Below, piece by piece: positions 8,474 through 19,376 of a stretch of 64,000 bases of DNA. Source of the DNA: Flavobacterium davisii (lineage in GTDB: Bacteria > Bacteroidota > Bacteroidia > Flavobacteriales > Flavobacteriaceae); the NCBI RefSeq assembly GCF_019565505.1, contig NZ_CP067378.1, positions 2,790,001-2,854,000 on the forward strand. The letters are read 5' to 3'. Position 1 is the stretch's first letter. Every line of letters starts with the position of its first letter. The notes below the pieces were generated by a model, which was not told the origin of the DNA, made no database searches, and saw nothing but the letters and a program-made list of their open reading frames with translations. The translations under genes and the position numbers were made by a program.

Positions 8474-11400
8474 CTAGTTTTGAACCAAAACCCACTGACC
8501 AGAAGCTAATAAATGCTCCGCTTTTTTGAATTTCATGGTTTCTGTTTGACCGCTTAACACGTTTTTGATGGTAACTTCATCGTTACGGTTAATCTTTGGT
8601 TGATCACGAACAATAGTTTCGGTAATTGTATGCTGTTGAGGAGCATTTACATTTTGTACTGCATCTCTATGACGCTCAGCTTGTTCCTCCATATTTAATA
8701 CCTCTTCTTTGCTTTCTATATAATGATCTTGTTGTATTTCGTCTATTGCCTCTTGGATTTGAGTATTTTGTTGTGGTAAATCCGCTTTAAATAAGAATGA
8801 AATAACCTCTTTGTTGATACCTTCCAACATAGTTTTAAACAAATTGAAGGATTCAAATTTGTAAATTAGTAACGGGTCTTTTTGTTCGTGAACGGCCAAT
8901 TGTACCGATTGTTTTAATTCGTCCATTTTACGTAGGTGCTTTTTCCAAGCTTCATCTACAATGGCCAATGTGATGCTTTTTTCAAAATCAGCAATTAATT
9001 GTTTTCCTTGTGTTTCGTATGCTTTGTTTAAATCTGTTACAACATTCATTCCCTTTATTCCATCTGTAAAAGGAACTACGATACGTTCAAAATGATTATC
9101 GGGGTTTTCAAAAACATTTCGTATAATAGGAAATGCTTCGTTTGCGTCGCGATTATTTTTGTTTTGATAATATTCACTAGCTGATTTGTAAACAAGCGCC
9201 GTTATCTTAGTTTCATTTAAACTGGCAAAATCGGTTTCTGTTACTGGAGATGTAATAGATAGATAACGTACTAATTCAAATTCAAAATTTTTGAAATCTT
9301 TTGTTAATTTATTTTTCTCTACAATACTGTCACATACATCATAAATCATGTTGGCAATATCCAGTTTCAAGCGCTCTCCGTGTAGGGCGTGACGACGACG
9401 TTTGTATACAACTTCACGTTGTGAGTTCATTACATCGTCATATTCTAATAAACGTTTACGTACACCAAAGTTGTTTTCTTCTACTTTTTTCTGTGCTCTT
9501 TCGATAGACTTAGTCATCATAGAATGTTGAATTACTTCACCTTCTTTTAGGCCCATTCTGTCCATGATTTTAGCCACACGGTCAGAACCAAATAAACGCA
9601 TTAAGTTGTCTTCTAAAGACACATAGAATTGTGAACTACCAACGTCTCCTTGACGACCTGCACGACCGCGTAACTGACGATCTACACGACGCGAGTCATG
9701 ACGTTCAGTACCAATAATAGCCAAACCACCTGCTGCTTTTACTTCGTCGCTTAATTTAATGTCTGTACCGCGACCAGCCATATTGGTAGCAATTGTAACA
9801 ACGCCGAGCTTACCTGCTTCTGCTACAATTTGCGCTTCTTGTTTGTGCATTTTAGCGTTTAATACATTGTGTTGAATGCCTTTCATTTTAAGCATACGAC
9901 TTAATAATTCAGAAATTTCAACGGATGTAGTACCAATTAATACAGGGCGACCTTGTGCTACTAATTCTTGTACATCATTAGCTACTGCGTTAAATTTTTC
10001 ACGAACTGAGCGGTAAATTAAATCTTCTTTATCTTGACGAGCAATGGGTCTATTGGTAGGGATTTCGACTACATCTAATTTGTAAATTTCCCAAAATTCG
10101 CCTGCTTCTGTTACGGCAGTACCGGTCATACCTCCTAATTTGTTGTACATACGGAAGTAGTTTTGTAGGGTAATCGTAGCGTAGGTTTGGGTAGCTTCCT
10201 TAATATGAACGTTTTCTTTTGCTTCAATTGCTTGGTGTAAACCATCTGAATAACGACGACCATCCATAATACGACCTGTTTGTTCGTCTACAATTAAAAT
10301 TTCGCCTTCCATAATTACATACTCAGTATCTTTTTCAAATAGAGTGTAGGCTTTTAGTAATTGTGTTAAGGTGTGGATACGTTCGCTCTTTACTGAAAAA
10401 TCGGCAAATAAAGCTTCTTTTTTTCTGCTTCTTCTTCTTTTGAAAGATTTGATTTTTCTATAACCGCAATTTCGGTTCCTATGTCAGGTAATACAAAGAA
10501 TTTGTCATCAGTATTTTTAGATAATTCTTTAATACCTCCTTCGGTTAATTCAACTTGATTATTTTTTTCTTCGATAACAAAGTATAAAGCTTCATCTACT
10601 TGAGGCATTTTACGGTTGTTATCAGCCATATACTCATTTTCTGTTTTTTGAAGTAATTGTTTTGTTCCTTCTTCTGATAAGAATTTGATTAAGGCTTTGT
10701 TCTTAGGTAATGCACGATGTGCTCTTAATAAATTAAATCCAGCATCTTTAGTATTTCCTTCTTTAAATAAACGTTTTGCTTCTGCTAAAAAGCCGTTTGC
10801 TAATTGACGTTGGATAGCAACAAGATTATCAATGAAAGGTTTTAGTTCATTAAATTCGTGACGATCACCATCTACTACCTGACCCGAAATGATAAGAGGG
10901 GTACGTGCATCGTCTATTAATACAGAGTCTACCTCATCCACAATAGCAAAATTGTGTTTGCGTTGTACTAAGTCATCAGGTGTATGAGCCATGTTATCGC
11001 GTAAATAGTCAAAGCCAAATTCGTTATTGGTACCATACGTAATGTCTGCCTCATAAGCTTTACGACGTGCTTCAGTATTGGGTTGATGATTGTCAATACA
11101 ATCTACTGTTAGTCCGTGAAATTCAAATAATGGAGCTTTCCAAGTGCTGTCTCGTTTTGCTAAATAGTCGTTAACCGTTACGAGATGTACACCATTTCCT
11201 GTTAGAGCGTTTAGGTATAGAGGAAGTGTTGCTACTAAAGTTTTACCTTCTCCTGTTTGCATTTCGGCAATTTTTCCTTGATGTAATACCACGCCACCAA
11301 TCATCTGAACATCGTAGTGAATCATGTCCCGGGTTACCGTTTTTCCTGCGGCTTCCCAAGAGTTAGACCATAAGGCATCTTCTCCTTCAATAGTAATATA

Positions 11401-11835
11401 AGCTTTATTAGCAGATAATTCGCGGTCTTTGGAGGTAGCTTTTACACGTACTTGCGTGTTTTCTTTAAAACGACGAGCAGTTTCTCTTACAACAGCAAAG
11501 GCTTCTGCTAAAATTTCATTTAGCACTTTTTCAGACACTTCATAAGCCTCTTTTTCTAATTTGTCAATTTCAGTATATACATCTTCTCTTGCGTCTATAT
11601 CTTCAATGCTTTCTACTTCTGATTTTAATTGCGAAATTTTAGTATCTTTTTCGGCACGAGCTTGTTTTATTTTTTCTTTAAACTCAAAAGTTTTAGCACG
11701 TAATTCATCATTTGTTAATGAACTTAGTGGACCTTCAAAAGATCTAATTTTGTTAATTATAGGCTGAATGGCTTTGATGTCTTTTTGTGATTTATCACCT
11801 ACAAAAACCTTTAATATGTTGTTAATGAAACTCAT
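8474..11835 (-). CDS. secA: Preprotein translocase ATPase SecA (frameshift)
   Basis: The motor of the Sec pathway, driving unfolded proteins through SecYEG. Two frames join at the T7 run at 10418-10424, where one base is missing; the joined protein is about 1,115 residues, the long form usual in Bacteroidetes with a big insert in the preprotein-crosslinking region. Visible are Walker [12 protein letters not shown], the DEVD box in [17 protein letters not shown], a second nucleotide-binding domain with [10 protein letters not shown] and GRAGRQGD, and the helical scaffold [19 protein letters not shown]. The C-terminus ends at GQWVLVQN without the cysteine-rich metal-binding tail found in E. coli. 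As an essential gene, the break is almost certainly a sequence error. Confidence 0.97.
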
Positions 11836-11868
11836 ACGTTTTGTTTTAAAATGTGTGTAAAAATACCA

Positions 11869-11897
11869 AAAAAAAAGCCTCTTAAGAGACTTTTTTA
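11869..11897. terminator. Rho-independent terminator
   Basis: An A-rich run, the near-perfect palindrome AAGCCTCTTAAGAGACTT and a T-run, placed directly after the DUF2795 stop codon on the minus strand and before secA. Confidence 0.75.
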
Positions 11898-11909
11898 GTA
11901 GGTTTATGC

Positions 11910-12131
11910 TTAATACTCATCCTCGTTCCAAAGATAATCTTCGTCTGATGGATAATCTGGCCAAATTTCTTCCATCGATTCATAAATTTCTCCTTCATCT
12001 TCGATAGACTGTAAATTTTCTACCACCTCAAGAGGCGCGCCAGTTCTGATGGCGTAGTCGATTAATTCGTCTTTGGTAGCAGGCCATGGAGCATCGCTTA
12101 AATATGATGCTAATTCTAATGTCCAATACAT
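11910..12131 (-). CDS. DUF2795 domain protein
   Basis: A 73-residue, very acidic cytoplasmic protein. The N-terminal half ([20 protein letters not shown] to about residue 45) matches the DUF2795 pattern, with the conserved [13 protein letters not shown] segment and helix-forming [12 protein letters not shown]. The C-terminus is rich in Asp, Glu and Trp. Family members are small conserved proteins of unknown function in Bacteroidetes. It is followed by its own hairpin and then secA on the same strand; upstream are about 240 bases of AT-rich DNA in which I see no other gene. Confidence 0.85.
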   Translation of the reverse strand: MYWTLELASYLSDAPWPATKDELIDYAIRTGAPLEVVENLQSIEDEGEIYESMEEIWPDYPSDEDYLWNEDEY

Positions 12132-12369
12132 CTCTGTAAAATTTTAATTTGTGCAAATATAATTTTTCTACTCAAAAAATCAAGTTTTTTTTGATTTATT
12201 TTCAGCTAATTTTTAAGAACTTATTTAGATTAATAATTTTAAGTTTAATGTTTGCTTCTGTGTTAGTTTAACATTAAAAAAATCGTTTATTAAACCTGAA
12301 ATAGACTATGAAGTAAGAACTTTTGTTTAGTTTATAAATTTGTTTTGAATGTGAATTTTCAATCCAAAA

Positions 12370-12938
12370 TTATTTTCTAGGTATCCAAGGTACTTCATTT
12401 GCATTCAAATCGTGTGACAACTTTCGTGCCAGTACAAAAAGATAGTCAGAAAGTCGGTTTAAGTATTTTAAAACAAGTTCATCTGTGGGTTCTTCTTCGT
12501 GTAATTGGGTGGCTAAACGCTCGGCACGACGGCATACACAGCGCGCAATATGACAATATGACACCGTGGTATGCCCTCCGGAAGTACAAAATGTGTCATA
12601 GGTGGCAAATCGGTTTCCATTTTATCGATTTCGTTTTCTAAATATTCGATATCGGTTTCGGTTAAGCCTAAGTTTTGTAAACGCTTTTGTCCATTTTTTA
12701 GGACTTCTTTTTCGGGTGGAGTGGCTAAAATGGCTCCTAACGTAAACAAACGGTCTTGTATTTCTATAAGAACGGCTTTGTATAGCGGATTCATTTCTTG
12801 GTCGCGTATGAGTCCAATGTAGGAATTTAATTCGTCTACTGTGCCATAGCTTTCAATTCGAATATGGTGTTTGGGAACGCGTGTGCCTCCAAATAGGGCT
12901 GTGGTTCCTTTATCGCCTGTTTTTGTGTATACTTTCAT
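12370..12938 (-). CDS. Cob(I)alamin adenosyltransferase, PduO type (frameshift)
   Basis: This enzyme transfers the adenosyl group of ATP to cob(I)alamin, making adenosylcobalamin. Two overlapping frames join near 12575-12582, where the sense strand reads CCGGAGGG and one G appears missing (CCGGGAGGG restores PGGHTTVSYCHIARCVCRRA). The joined protein is about 189 residues. Motifs include the N-terminal MKVYTKTGDKGTTALFGGTR (ATP-binding), SYGTVDELNSYIG, and CRRAER with the conserved arginines. In flavobacteria the usual client is methylmalonyl-CoA mutase; no cobalamin genes are seen nearby. Confidence 0.9.
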
Positions 12939-12942
12939 TTTG

Positions 12943-13005
12943 AGTTTAAAAGTTTAAAAGTTTATAGGTTTATGAGTTTAGAAGGTTAGAAGTGTAAGAG
13001 TTTTG
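12943..13005. repeat. Degenerate short repeat upstream of the adenosyltransferase
   Basis: A run of imperfect 8-10 base copies related to AAAAGTTT (GTTTAAAAGTTTAAAAG and decayed versions) fills the DNA just upstream of the start codon. Similar AGTTTAAAAGTTT strings are common in flavobacterial intergenic DNA; one short piece also occurs near 57400. No hairpin was seen. Confidence 0.5.
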
Positions 13006-13078
13006 TTTCACAGAAGTGCATGAAGTTAATATTGTTTATCGGGTGTTTGTACATAAAAAAATGGGAACAATATAGGAT

Positions 13079-13756
13079 TTACCATTTAATTTTATCGTAG
13101 TCAAAAAAATCGTCATTGACTTCTAGTTCGTACATTTTACAGTTCAGACGTTTAGCGTCTTCTTCTAAAAGTTTTTGATATTCATTGTATTCATGAGTTA
13201 AAAAAACACCTTTCTGTAAGAGTTTAGGTAGTTTTCTAAAAGCTTTTTTGCCTCCTCCAAGTAAAAAGAAATCTAAGTTGATACTTTTCATGTATTGATA
13301 GATTAATTCATTTCCTCCGTGAATCCCACCTTCGATATATCCGACTAAAGATGCTGAGCCAATTTCATCATAATTTTTCATCGCTTTTTCTAACCAAAAT
13401 TCAATCAGTAGTATTTGAGATATATCATATTTAGTTGTTTCTTGATAACGCATATTATATTTTAATGCAGTTAGGGAAAAAATAAAATGAACCCAAGAAA
13501 ATTGACAACCTAAGTATTCTTGTTTTTCATTTGAAAAGTGATTTGCTTCTCTTGTTAACCTGTTGCCATCCTTTGCTTTCCTTATTTCGTAAGAGAAACT
13601 AGATAACAAAGTATCTCTATTTTTAAAATCTTCTTTAGTTAAAGTATTCTCTCTATTCCAAAATTGACTAATAAAACTATATAAGTTTTTAAAATCTTCG
13701 TAGTTGCCCCATAGTTCTACTCCAATTCCTCTTTTTGTTGGTATTATATAAATCAT
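13079..13756 (-). CDS. DUF6904 family protein
   Basis: A 225-residue cytoplasmic protein with no signal peptide. It opens MIYIIPTKRGIGVELWGNYE and contains the conserved central CQFSWVHFIFSLTALKYNMR segment and the motif FFLLGGGKKAFRKLP, which match my recollection of the DUF6904 family of Bacteroidetes. No enzymatic motif is recognised. It is followed downstream by a stretch of AT-rich DNA and a degenerate repeat before the adenosyltransferase. The family name is assigned from pattern memory. Confidence 0.65.
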   Translation of the reverse strand: MIYIIPTKRGIGVELWGNYEDFKNLYSFISQFWNRENTLTKEDFKNRDTLLSSFSYEIRKAKDGNRLTREANHFSNEKQEYLGCQFSWVHFIFSLTALKYNMRYQETTKYDISQILLIEFWLEKAMKNYDEIGSASLVGYIEGGIHGGNELIYQYMKSINLDFFLLGGGKKAFRKLPKLLQKGVFLTHEYNEYQKLLEEDAKRLNCKMYELEVNDDFFDYDKIKW

Positions 13757-13946
13757 CTAGCTTTGTTTTTGAATGTTTTTTTTAGTTTTTGTATTACTTC
13801 TTGATGTACTTCGCGTAATGCTTCGCGACCTTTGCGGTTAAATCTTTTCCGAATCAAAAATAGGAATTAAAAACCAAAGCCTTTCTTTTTAAAATCAAAT
13901 TTCAATATTTATACTAGTCTGTATCGTTCTTTTTTGATGTTAAGAA

Positions 13947-13979
13947 AAAAAAAGACCACTCTTTCGAAATGGTCTTTTA
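13947..13979. terminator. Rho-independent terminator
   Basis: The stem AAAAGACCA/TGGTCTTTT with an 11-base loop, A-rich on one side and T-rich on the other, lies just after the stop codon of the M16 peptidase on the minus strand. Confidence 0.85.
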
Positions 13980-14000
13980 AAAATTATGTTTGAAGTTTTT

Positions 14001-16927
14001 TTAGTAGCCAAAAAGTTCTTCTAACGAAATCTTTTTCACTTCACCTAATTTCTTCATGTCTTCTAAAGAAACTTTTTTCTCAGAAGCTACGATAGCATAG
14101 GTATAGGGTTTGCCTGCTAAGTTAGTGCTGTGGAAATTTTTAACATCTTGCATGGTGATAGCGTCAACTGCTGTGTAGACTCTTTTTCTAATATCAGATG
14201 TTTCGCCTAATTGCTTGTTGGCTAAATACGTGAAGATGATATTATCCTGCGTGATACGCTCGGTTTGAATGTCTTTTTAACACCTGTTTTAGCTAAATCT
14301 AAATTAACGGGTAATTCAGGCATTTTAGTTAATAATTCATTCATGGCAGTTGTAGCTTCATTGAATTTATCCGCTTGACTCCCCACATAACTCATCATGT
14401 AATAGTTTTGGTCTTTCTTTTGTGGTGCAACATAATAACCGTAAGTACTGTAAGCTAAGGCTTTACTTTCACGGATAGTTTGGAATACGATAGAGCCCAT
14501 ACCACCACCAAAATAGCTATTGAAAACATTTACAATTGGTGTTTTGTTTACATCATAATTGTCTGTGTTTCTAACCCAACGTGTTTCCGCTTGCACCATG
14601 TCGTAATCGGTAAATAAAACTTGGTTAGCCGTTTGTACAACTTGTTTGAATTCTTTCATGGCAGGAGCTGTAGCGAAAGTAGCGGGTACGGTGTGCATTG
14701 TTTTTAATTTATCTACAACAGCTGGTAACGGTTGTGGGCCGTAGTAAATTACAGTTTGCTCGTAATGGTTTAAATTTTTGATGCGGTCCACTAATTCTTG
14801 AGCAGTCATAGTTTCCAAGGTTGCGTCAGAAAGCGTATTGTTGAATTTGTTTTTTGGACCAAATTGAGCGTAGCTTGTTAAACCTTGTAAGATAGCGCCT
14901 TTGTTTGCTTTAGCATCTTTACGTGATTTTGCTAAACGTGCTTTTAAGGCTTTTAAGGCATTCTCATCCGCCTTGATACCTGTAATAAGGTCTTCGTAAA
15001 GTTTTACTGCTTTTTCGAAGTTTTCTTGTAATCCTTCAATCGCAACAATAGTGTATTCTTCGTTAGTACTCACGCTGAAACTACAAGCAATTTTGTAAAA
15101 TTCTTTTGAAATTTCCTCAGCCGTCATTTTGTCTGTTCCTAAAAACTGAACATACTGTGAGGCGATAGCTTGTTTTAAATCGTTTAATGAACCCATTTTG
15201 TAACGGTATTTTAAACGGAAAATATCATTGTCTTTGTTAGCAACGTATAATACTTCTGCTTTACCCATTTTTGATTTTTGGATGTCTTTGTCAAAATCTA
15301 AGAAAACAGGTTGTGCAGGTGTACTTGGCATATCATTTACCATTTTAACAAAATCAGATTGTTTATCTGCATTTGTTTCTACTGGAGTGATAGCAGGTTT
15401 TTCAATTTTGTTGCTAGTTGGAGCTTCTCCTTTACGTTTTAAGATAGCCACATAGTTTTCTCCTAAATATTTATTTGCAAAAGCTACGATGTCTTCTTTT
15501 TTGATTTTTGATAAATCATTTACATACGCCACTTGGTCTCTCCAATCTAATTCAGATGTAAAAGCATCCATTAAAGTACCTGCTCTGTCACCATATTTTT
15601 CAGTTTCGTAGATTTTCGATTTTTTGATATTATTGATGATAGAAGGAATTAGGTTATCATCAAAATTACCTTTCTTCAAGTTTTCAATTTCTGCTAAAAC
15701 CAATGTTTTTACTTCTTCAAGCGATTGTCCATTAGTTGGCGAAGCAGAGAAATATAAAATTCCGTAATCAATTAATGAATAGGTAAAAGCACTAGCTCTT
15801 AATAAACGTTGTTTTTTAACTAAGTTTAAGTCTAATAAACCGGCTTTTCCATTGGTTAAAATTTGTCCTACTAAGTCAGCTAATAAGGCATCTTTATCTT
15901 TATTACACGGTAAACGGTAACCTAATGTTACACTTTCTGCATCGGGACCTACAATTTCTTTTACTATAGGAGCTGAGATAGGGTTTTCGGGTTGGAAAGT
16001 ATATTTAGCTACAGGCTTATTTTGCATATAACCAAAAGCTTTGTCAATTTTAGCAATCATCATATCAGGATTGAAATCGCCTGAAAGGATAATCCCCATA
16101 TTATTAGGAACGTAAAATTTATTGAAATAATTACGAATTTCTACTAATGATGGGTTTTTTAGATGTTCCACCGTACCGATAGTAGTTTGTAAACCGTAGT
16201 TGTGGTTTTTGAATAAATTGGCAAACAAAGATTCGAATACTTTACGTCCGTCGTTATCCAAAGTACGGTTTTTTTCTTCGTAAACGGCTTCCAATTCGGT
16301 GTGGAAAATACGTAAAACAGGATTACGGAAACGCTCGGCTTGTACCGCTAAATATTTATCAATAGAACTACTCGGTACATCGTCTGTATATACGGTTTGC
16401 TCAAATGAAGTAAATGCGTTAGTGCCTTGTGCGCCCATAGCCGACATCATTTTGTCGTACTCATTAGCAATAGCGTACTTACTAGCCACACCAGAAACCG
16501 AGTCAATTTTTTTGTAAATGGCTTTACGTTGCGCCTCGTCTTTTGATTTGTTGTATTGCTCGTATAAGGCATCAATTTTGTTTAATTCGACTTGTTCTTT
16601 TGCCCAATCTAATGAACCGTATTTATCTGTTCCTTTGAATAACATGTGCTCTAAGTAGTGTGCTAAACCTGTATTGGTTGCAGGGTCTGTTTTACTACCT
16701 GCTTTTACAGCCACATAACATTGAATTCTGGGGTCTTTGTTGGTTGGACTCAAAATAACAGTCAAACCATTTTTTAAGGTATAAAAACGAGCTTTAGTAG
16801 GGTCGTTTGTAACGTATTTGTAATGGTATCCATTACCAGAAGCATCTTTCCATTGATGCTGACTTTGAGCTAAAGCAACTGTTGAAAAAACAGTAGCCAT
16901 TAAAATAAATTTGATTTTACTTAGCAT
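14001..16927 (-). CDS. M16 family metallopeptidase, two-domain (frameshift)
   Basis: A secreted or periplasmic zinc peptidase of the pitrilysin/insulinase family, about 975 residues after repair. A signal peptide (1-20, ending ALAQ) is followed by the active-site motif HYLEH at residues 90-94 and the distal glutamate in EAVYEEKNRTLD. The second half repeats the fold (GGGMGSIVFQTIRESKALAY) but lacks HxxEH, as in other two-domain M16 proteins. One base is missing from the T5 run at 14274-14278; restoring it adds a normal C-terminus ending ISLEELFGY with stop at 14001. The substrate is unknown; family members degrade peptides. Confidence 0.9.
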
Positions 16928-17166
16928 TGTTAGTTAAATTAATTTAAAGATCAGAAATAGTTATTTTGAGATTAAATTCAGACTACGTGATTGATTTTGT
17001 GATGAAGATGAAAAAGACAAAGAATATAAAAATGTACGAAAAATTTTTATTGAAGATGCAGTTTTATTACATCGAGGACAAAAAGTATACTTTTTTAGAT
17101 TTCAAGTCATTTTAATCTATAATAAATTTTTAAAGCATAATTTGGATGAAAAAGGAATAATAAAAA

Positions 17167-17858
17167 TTAACGTTTATTACTCTTGTCACTTTCAATAGAT
17201 CCGTCTTTTAAGCGGATAATTCTATGGGCGTGTTGGGCAATATCTTCCTCATGAGTTACTAGTATAACGGTGTTTCCGTTGGCGTGAATAGCATCAAATA
17301 GTTTCATGATTTCAATAGAGGTTTTACTATCTAAATTGCCTGTGGGCTCATCAGCTAATATAATAGAAGGTTTGTTAACTAAAGCTCTTGCTACAGCCAC
17401 ACGTTGGCGTTGTCCACCTGAAAGTTGATTGGGTTGATGATCCATACGATCGCCTAATCCTACTTGATTAAGAACTTCTATTGCTCGTTTTGTTCTGTCT
17501 GATTTTGAGTAACCTGCATAAATCATAGGTAATGCCACATTGTCTAGTGCAGTAGTTCGTGGTAAAAGATTAAAAGTTTGAAACACGAAACCAATTTCTT
17601 TATTGCGGATTTCAGCCAATTCATCATCTTTCATTTTGGAAACATCTTTTTGTTTAAAATATATTCTCCTGATGTAGGTGTATCTAAACATCCTAAAATA
17701 TTCATTAATGTTGATTTTCCAGAACCAGAAGGCCCCATTAAAGCAACATATTCACCTTTTTTGATATGTAAATCAATTCCTTTTAAAACATGGATAGTTT
17801 CGTCTCCTAATTGAAAATCACGTTTGATATCTGATATTTTGATTAATGATTTATCCAT
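17167..17858 (-). CDS. LolD/MacB-type ABC transporter ATP-binding protein (frameshift)
   Basis: The ATPase subunit of an ABC system of the LolD/MacB/FtsE class, which power lipoprotein release, export or cell-division complexes. Joined length is about 231 residues. Motifs are Walker [11 protein letters not shown]-loop [12 protein letters not shown], signature [15 protein letters not shown], Walker [13 protein letters not shown] and the switch histidine in LVTHEED. One base is missing from the T5 run at 17647-17651, splitting the frame after SGEYIL. No permease gene is adjacent, so the partner must be elsewhere. Confidence 0.92.
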
Positions 17859-17920
17859 TTTTGTGAATACTTTTTACAATTAGTATCTAAAAACAAAATA
17901 TGTTACAGTTGTAGATGAAA

Positions 17921-17956
17921 AAAAGAGGCTTAAGTTATTTTTACTTAAGCCTCTTC
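17921..17956. terminator. Rho-independent terminator
   Basis: A perfect 12-base stem, AGAGGCTTAAGT/ACTTAAGCCTCT, with a T-rich 7-base loop lies after the Omp28-like gene on the minus strand and before the ABC ATPase. Confidence 0.9.
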
Positions 17957-17973
17957 TGAAAAGATATGTAGTC

Positions 17974-18801
17974 TTATTGAGTAACTTCAAAAAGTTGTTT
18001 AACATTAGGAGAAACCTCTCTAACATTTAATGATTCACCATCATTGTTTAAAATCATCGCTACAAATCTCATTTTTTTGCTATTTTGTACATTTCTTGAT
18101 AAAGGAATGTTGAAATTTTTAGTTACGGTATTGTTTGCTTTTATTGTTTCTACAGGATCACCGTATATATTTGTTAAGCATTCTCTTAAAACATCATTAT
18201 GAACAAAATCTTTTATTACAGAATCGCTTACGTAGAAATTAGTGTAATTTGCTTGGTTGGATATTAGACCGTCTTCAACAATATAAACTACGAGTTTAAG
18301 ATTGCTATAATCTTTAGTAGCTTTAATGTTTATACTTAGATTTATTTTTTCTGAATCAACAGTTGAGTTCATTGCAATTCCTAAATCAGTATTGTCATTA
18401 GTTAAGTCAACTACTTGATTAATATTATTGTTTTGAGGTGATTTCCATTCAATTTTTCTGTTAAGTATACCAGTTGGGAAACTTTTAATTACAGCAGGTA
18501 AAGTTCCTGAGTAGTTATAAGGGTCAAATCCGCCGCCACTAGAGCCTCTATGTATTGCTACGCTTACAACTTTGGATGTGTTTTCTTTTACTTTTGTAGT
18601 ACTATAACTTATTCTAGGACACCATCCGCACCAAGTACCTGTATAATCCTCAATAAGGACATTTTTGATGAATTTTGAAGAAGCAGAAGGTGTTTGATTA
18701 TCAACAATAGCTTGGGGTGTAGACTCTTTTGTTTCATTTTCTTTACTACATGCTAATAGTGAAAAAACAGCAAGAAATGATAATATTTTTGAAAATTTCA
18801 T
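17974..18801 (-). CDS. Omp28-related lipoprotein with thioredoxin-type CGWC motif
   Basis: A 275-residue lipoprotein: the signal peptide ends in the lipobox SLLAC with the lipidated Cys at 18. The N-terminal half has the pattern IEDYTGTWCGWCPR with the CxxC pair at 58/61, as in the Omp28 family of Bacteroidetes, which has a thioredoxin-like domain followed by a beta-sandwich. It could form or shuffle disulfides at the outer membrane, but the family's role is not established. It is divergent to a TlpA-like gene, about 90 bases apart, suggesting shared control and a common redox function (inference). Confidence 0.85.
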   Translation of the reverse strand: MKFSKILSFLAVFSLLACSKENETKESTPQAIVDNQTPSASSKFIKNVLIEDYTGTWCGWCPRISYSTTKVKENTSKVVSVAIHRGSSGGGFDPYNYSGTLPAVIKSFPTGILNRKIEWKSPQNNNINQVVDLTNDNTDLGIAMNSTVDSEKINLSINIKATKDYSNLKLVVYIVEDGLISNQANYTNFYVSDSVIKDFVHNDVLRECLTNIYGDPVETIKANNTVTKNFNIPLSRNVQNSKKMRFVAMILNNDGESLNVREVSPNVKQLFEVTQ

Positions 18802-18888
18802 AATATTATTTTTGAGTTAATTAAAATAAATATTTGCGAAGATGATAAAAAAAAATACTTTAGCAAAAAAAATCGTAAAAAAAATCTT

Positions 18889-19371
18889 ATGTTAAAAGTA
18901 TTTAAAAATTTGTTTTTTTTCTTTATAGCAAGTAGTGCCCTTGCTCAACAAAAAATACCCAATATCGTATTAAAAGATTTGGATAGTAAAGAATTTTCTA
19001 TTCAAAAAGATTTTGAAGAAAAGGATAAATTATATGTTTTTACCTTTTGGGCAACATGGTGTGGTCCTTGTATTAAAGAATTAGAAGAAATGAATGAGAT
19101 TCAAGAAGAATGGAAGCAAAATTTAAATTTTGAAATTATAGCTGTATCAATAGACGATACAAGAACACAAAAGAGAGTAAAACCTTTAGTAAAAGGAAAA
19201 GAATGGACATATAAAGTTTTATTAGATACTAATCAAGATTTTAAAAGAGCGATGGGAGTTGTTAACCCTCCTTTTACTATGGTTGTTAAAAATAGGAAAG
19301 TTGTTTACATCCAAAATGGATATACACCGGGAAGTGAACAAGAATTGTATAACAAATTAAAGACTTTATAA
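18889..19371 (+). CDS. TlpA-like thioredoxin-fold protein
   Basis: A 160-residue exported thioredoxin-fold protein. The signal peptide (1-19, ending ALAQ) is followed by the redox motif FWATWCGPC with cysteines at 58 and 61, and a cis-proline region at NPPFTMV. Such TlpA/ResA-type proteins act in the periplasm as thiol-disulfide reductases. The stop codon lies 5 bases before the next gene, a beta-barrel protein, so the two form an operon. The divergent neighbour is the CGWC-containing Omp28-like lipoprotein. Confidence 0.9.
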   Translation: MLKVFKNLFFFFIASSALAQQKIPNIVLKDLDSKEFSIQKDFEEKDKLYVFTFWATWCGPCIKELEEMNEIQEEWKQNLNFEIIAVSIDDTRTQKRVKPLVKGKEWTYKVLLDTNQDFKRAMGVVNPPFTMVVKNRKVVYIQNGYTPGSEQELYNKLKTL

Positions 19372-19376
19372 ATCTC

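Noticed and set aside
13757..13860. Possible small gene or GxxExxY-like leader upstream of DUF6904 (FNRKGREALREVHQEV...)
   Set aside because: No start codon or partner domain; it looks like a short GCGAAGCATTACGC-type intergenic repeat.
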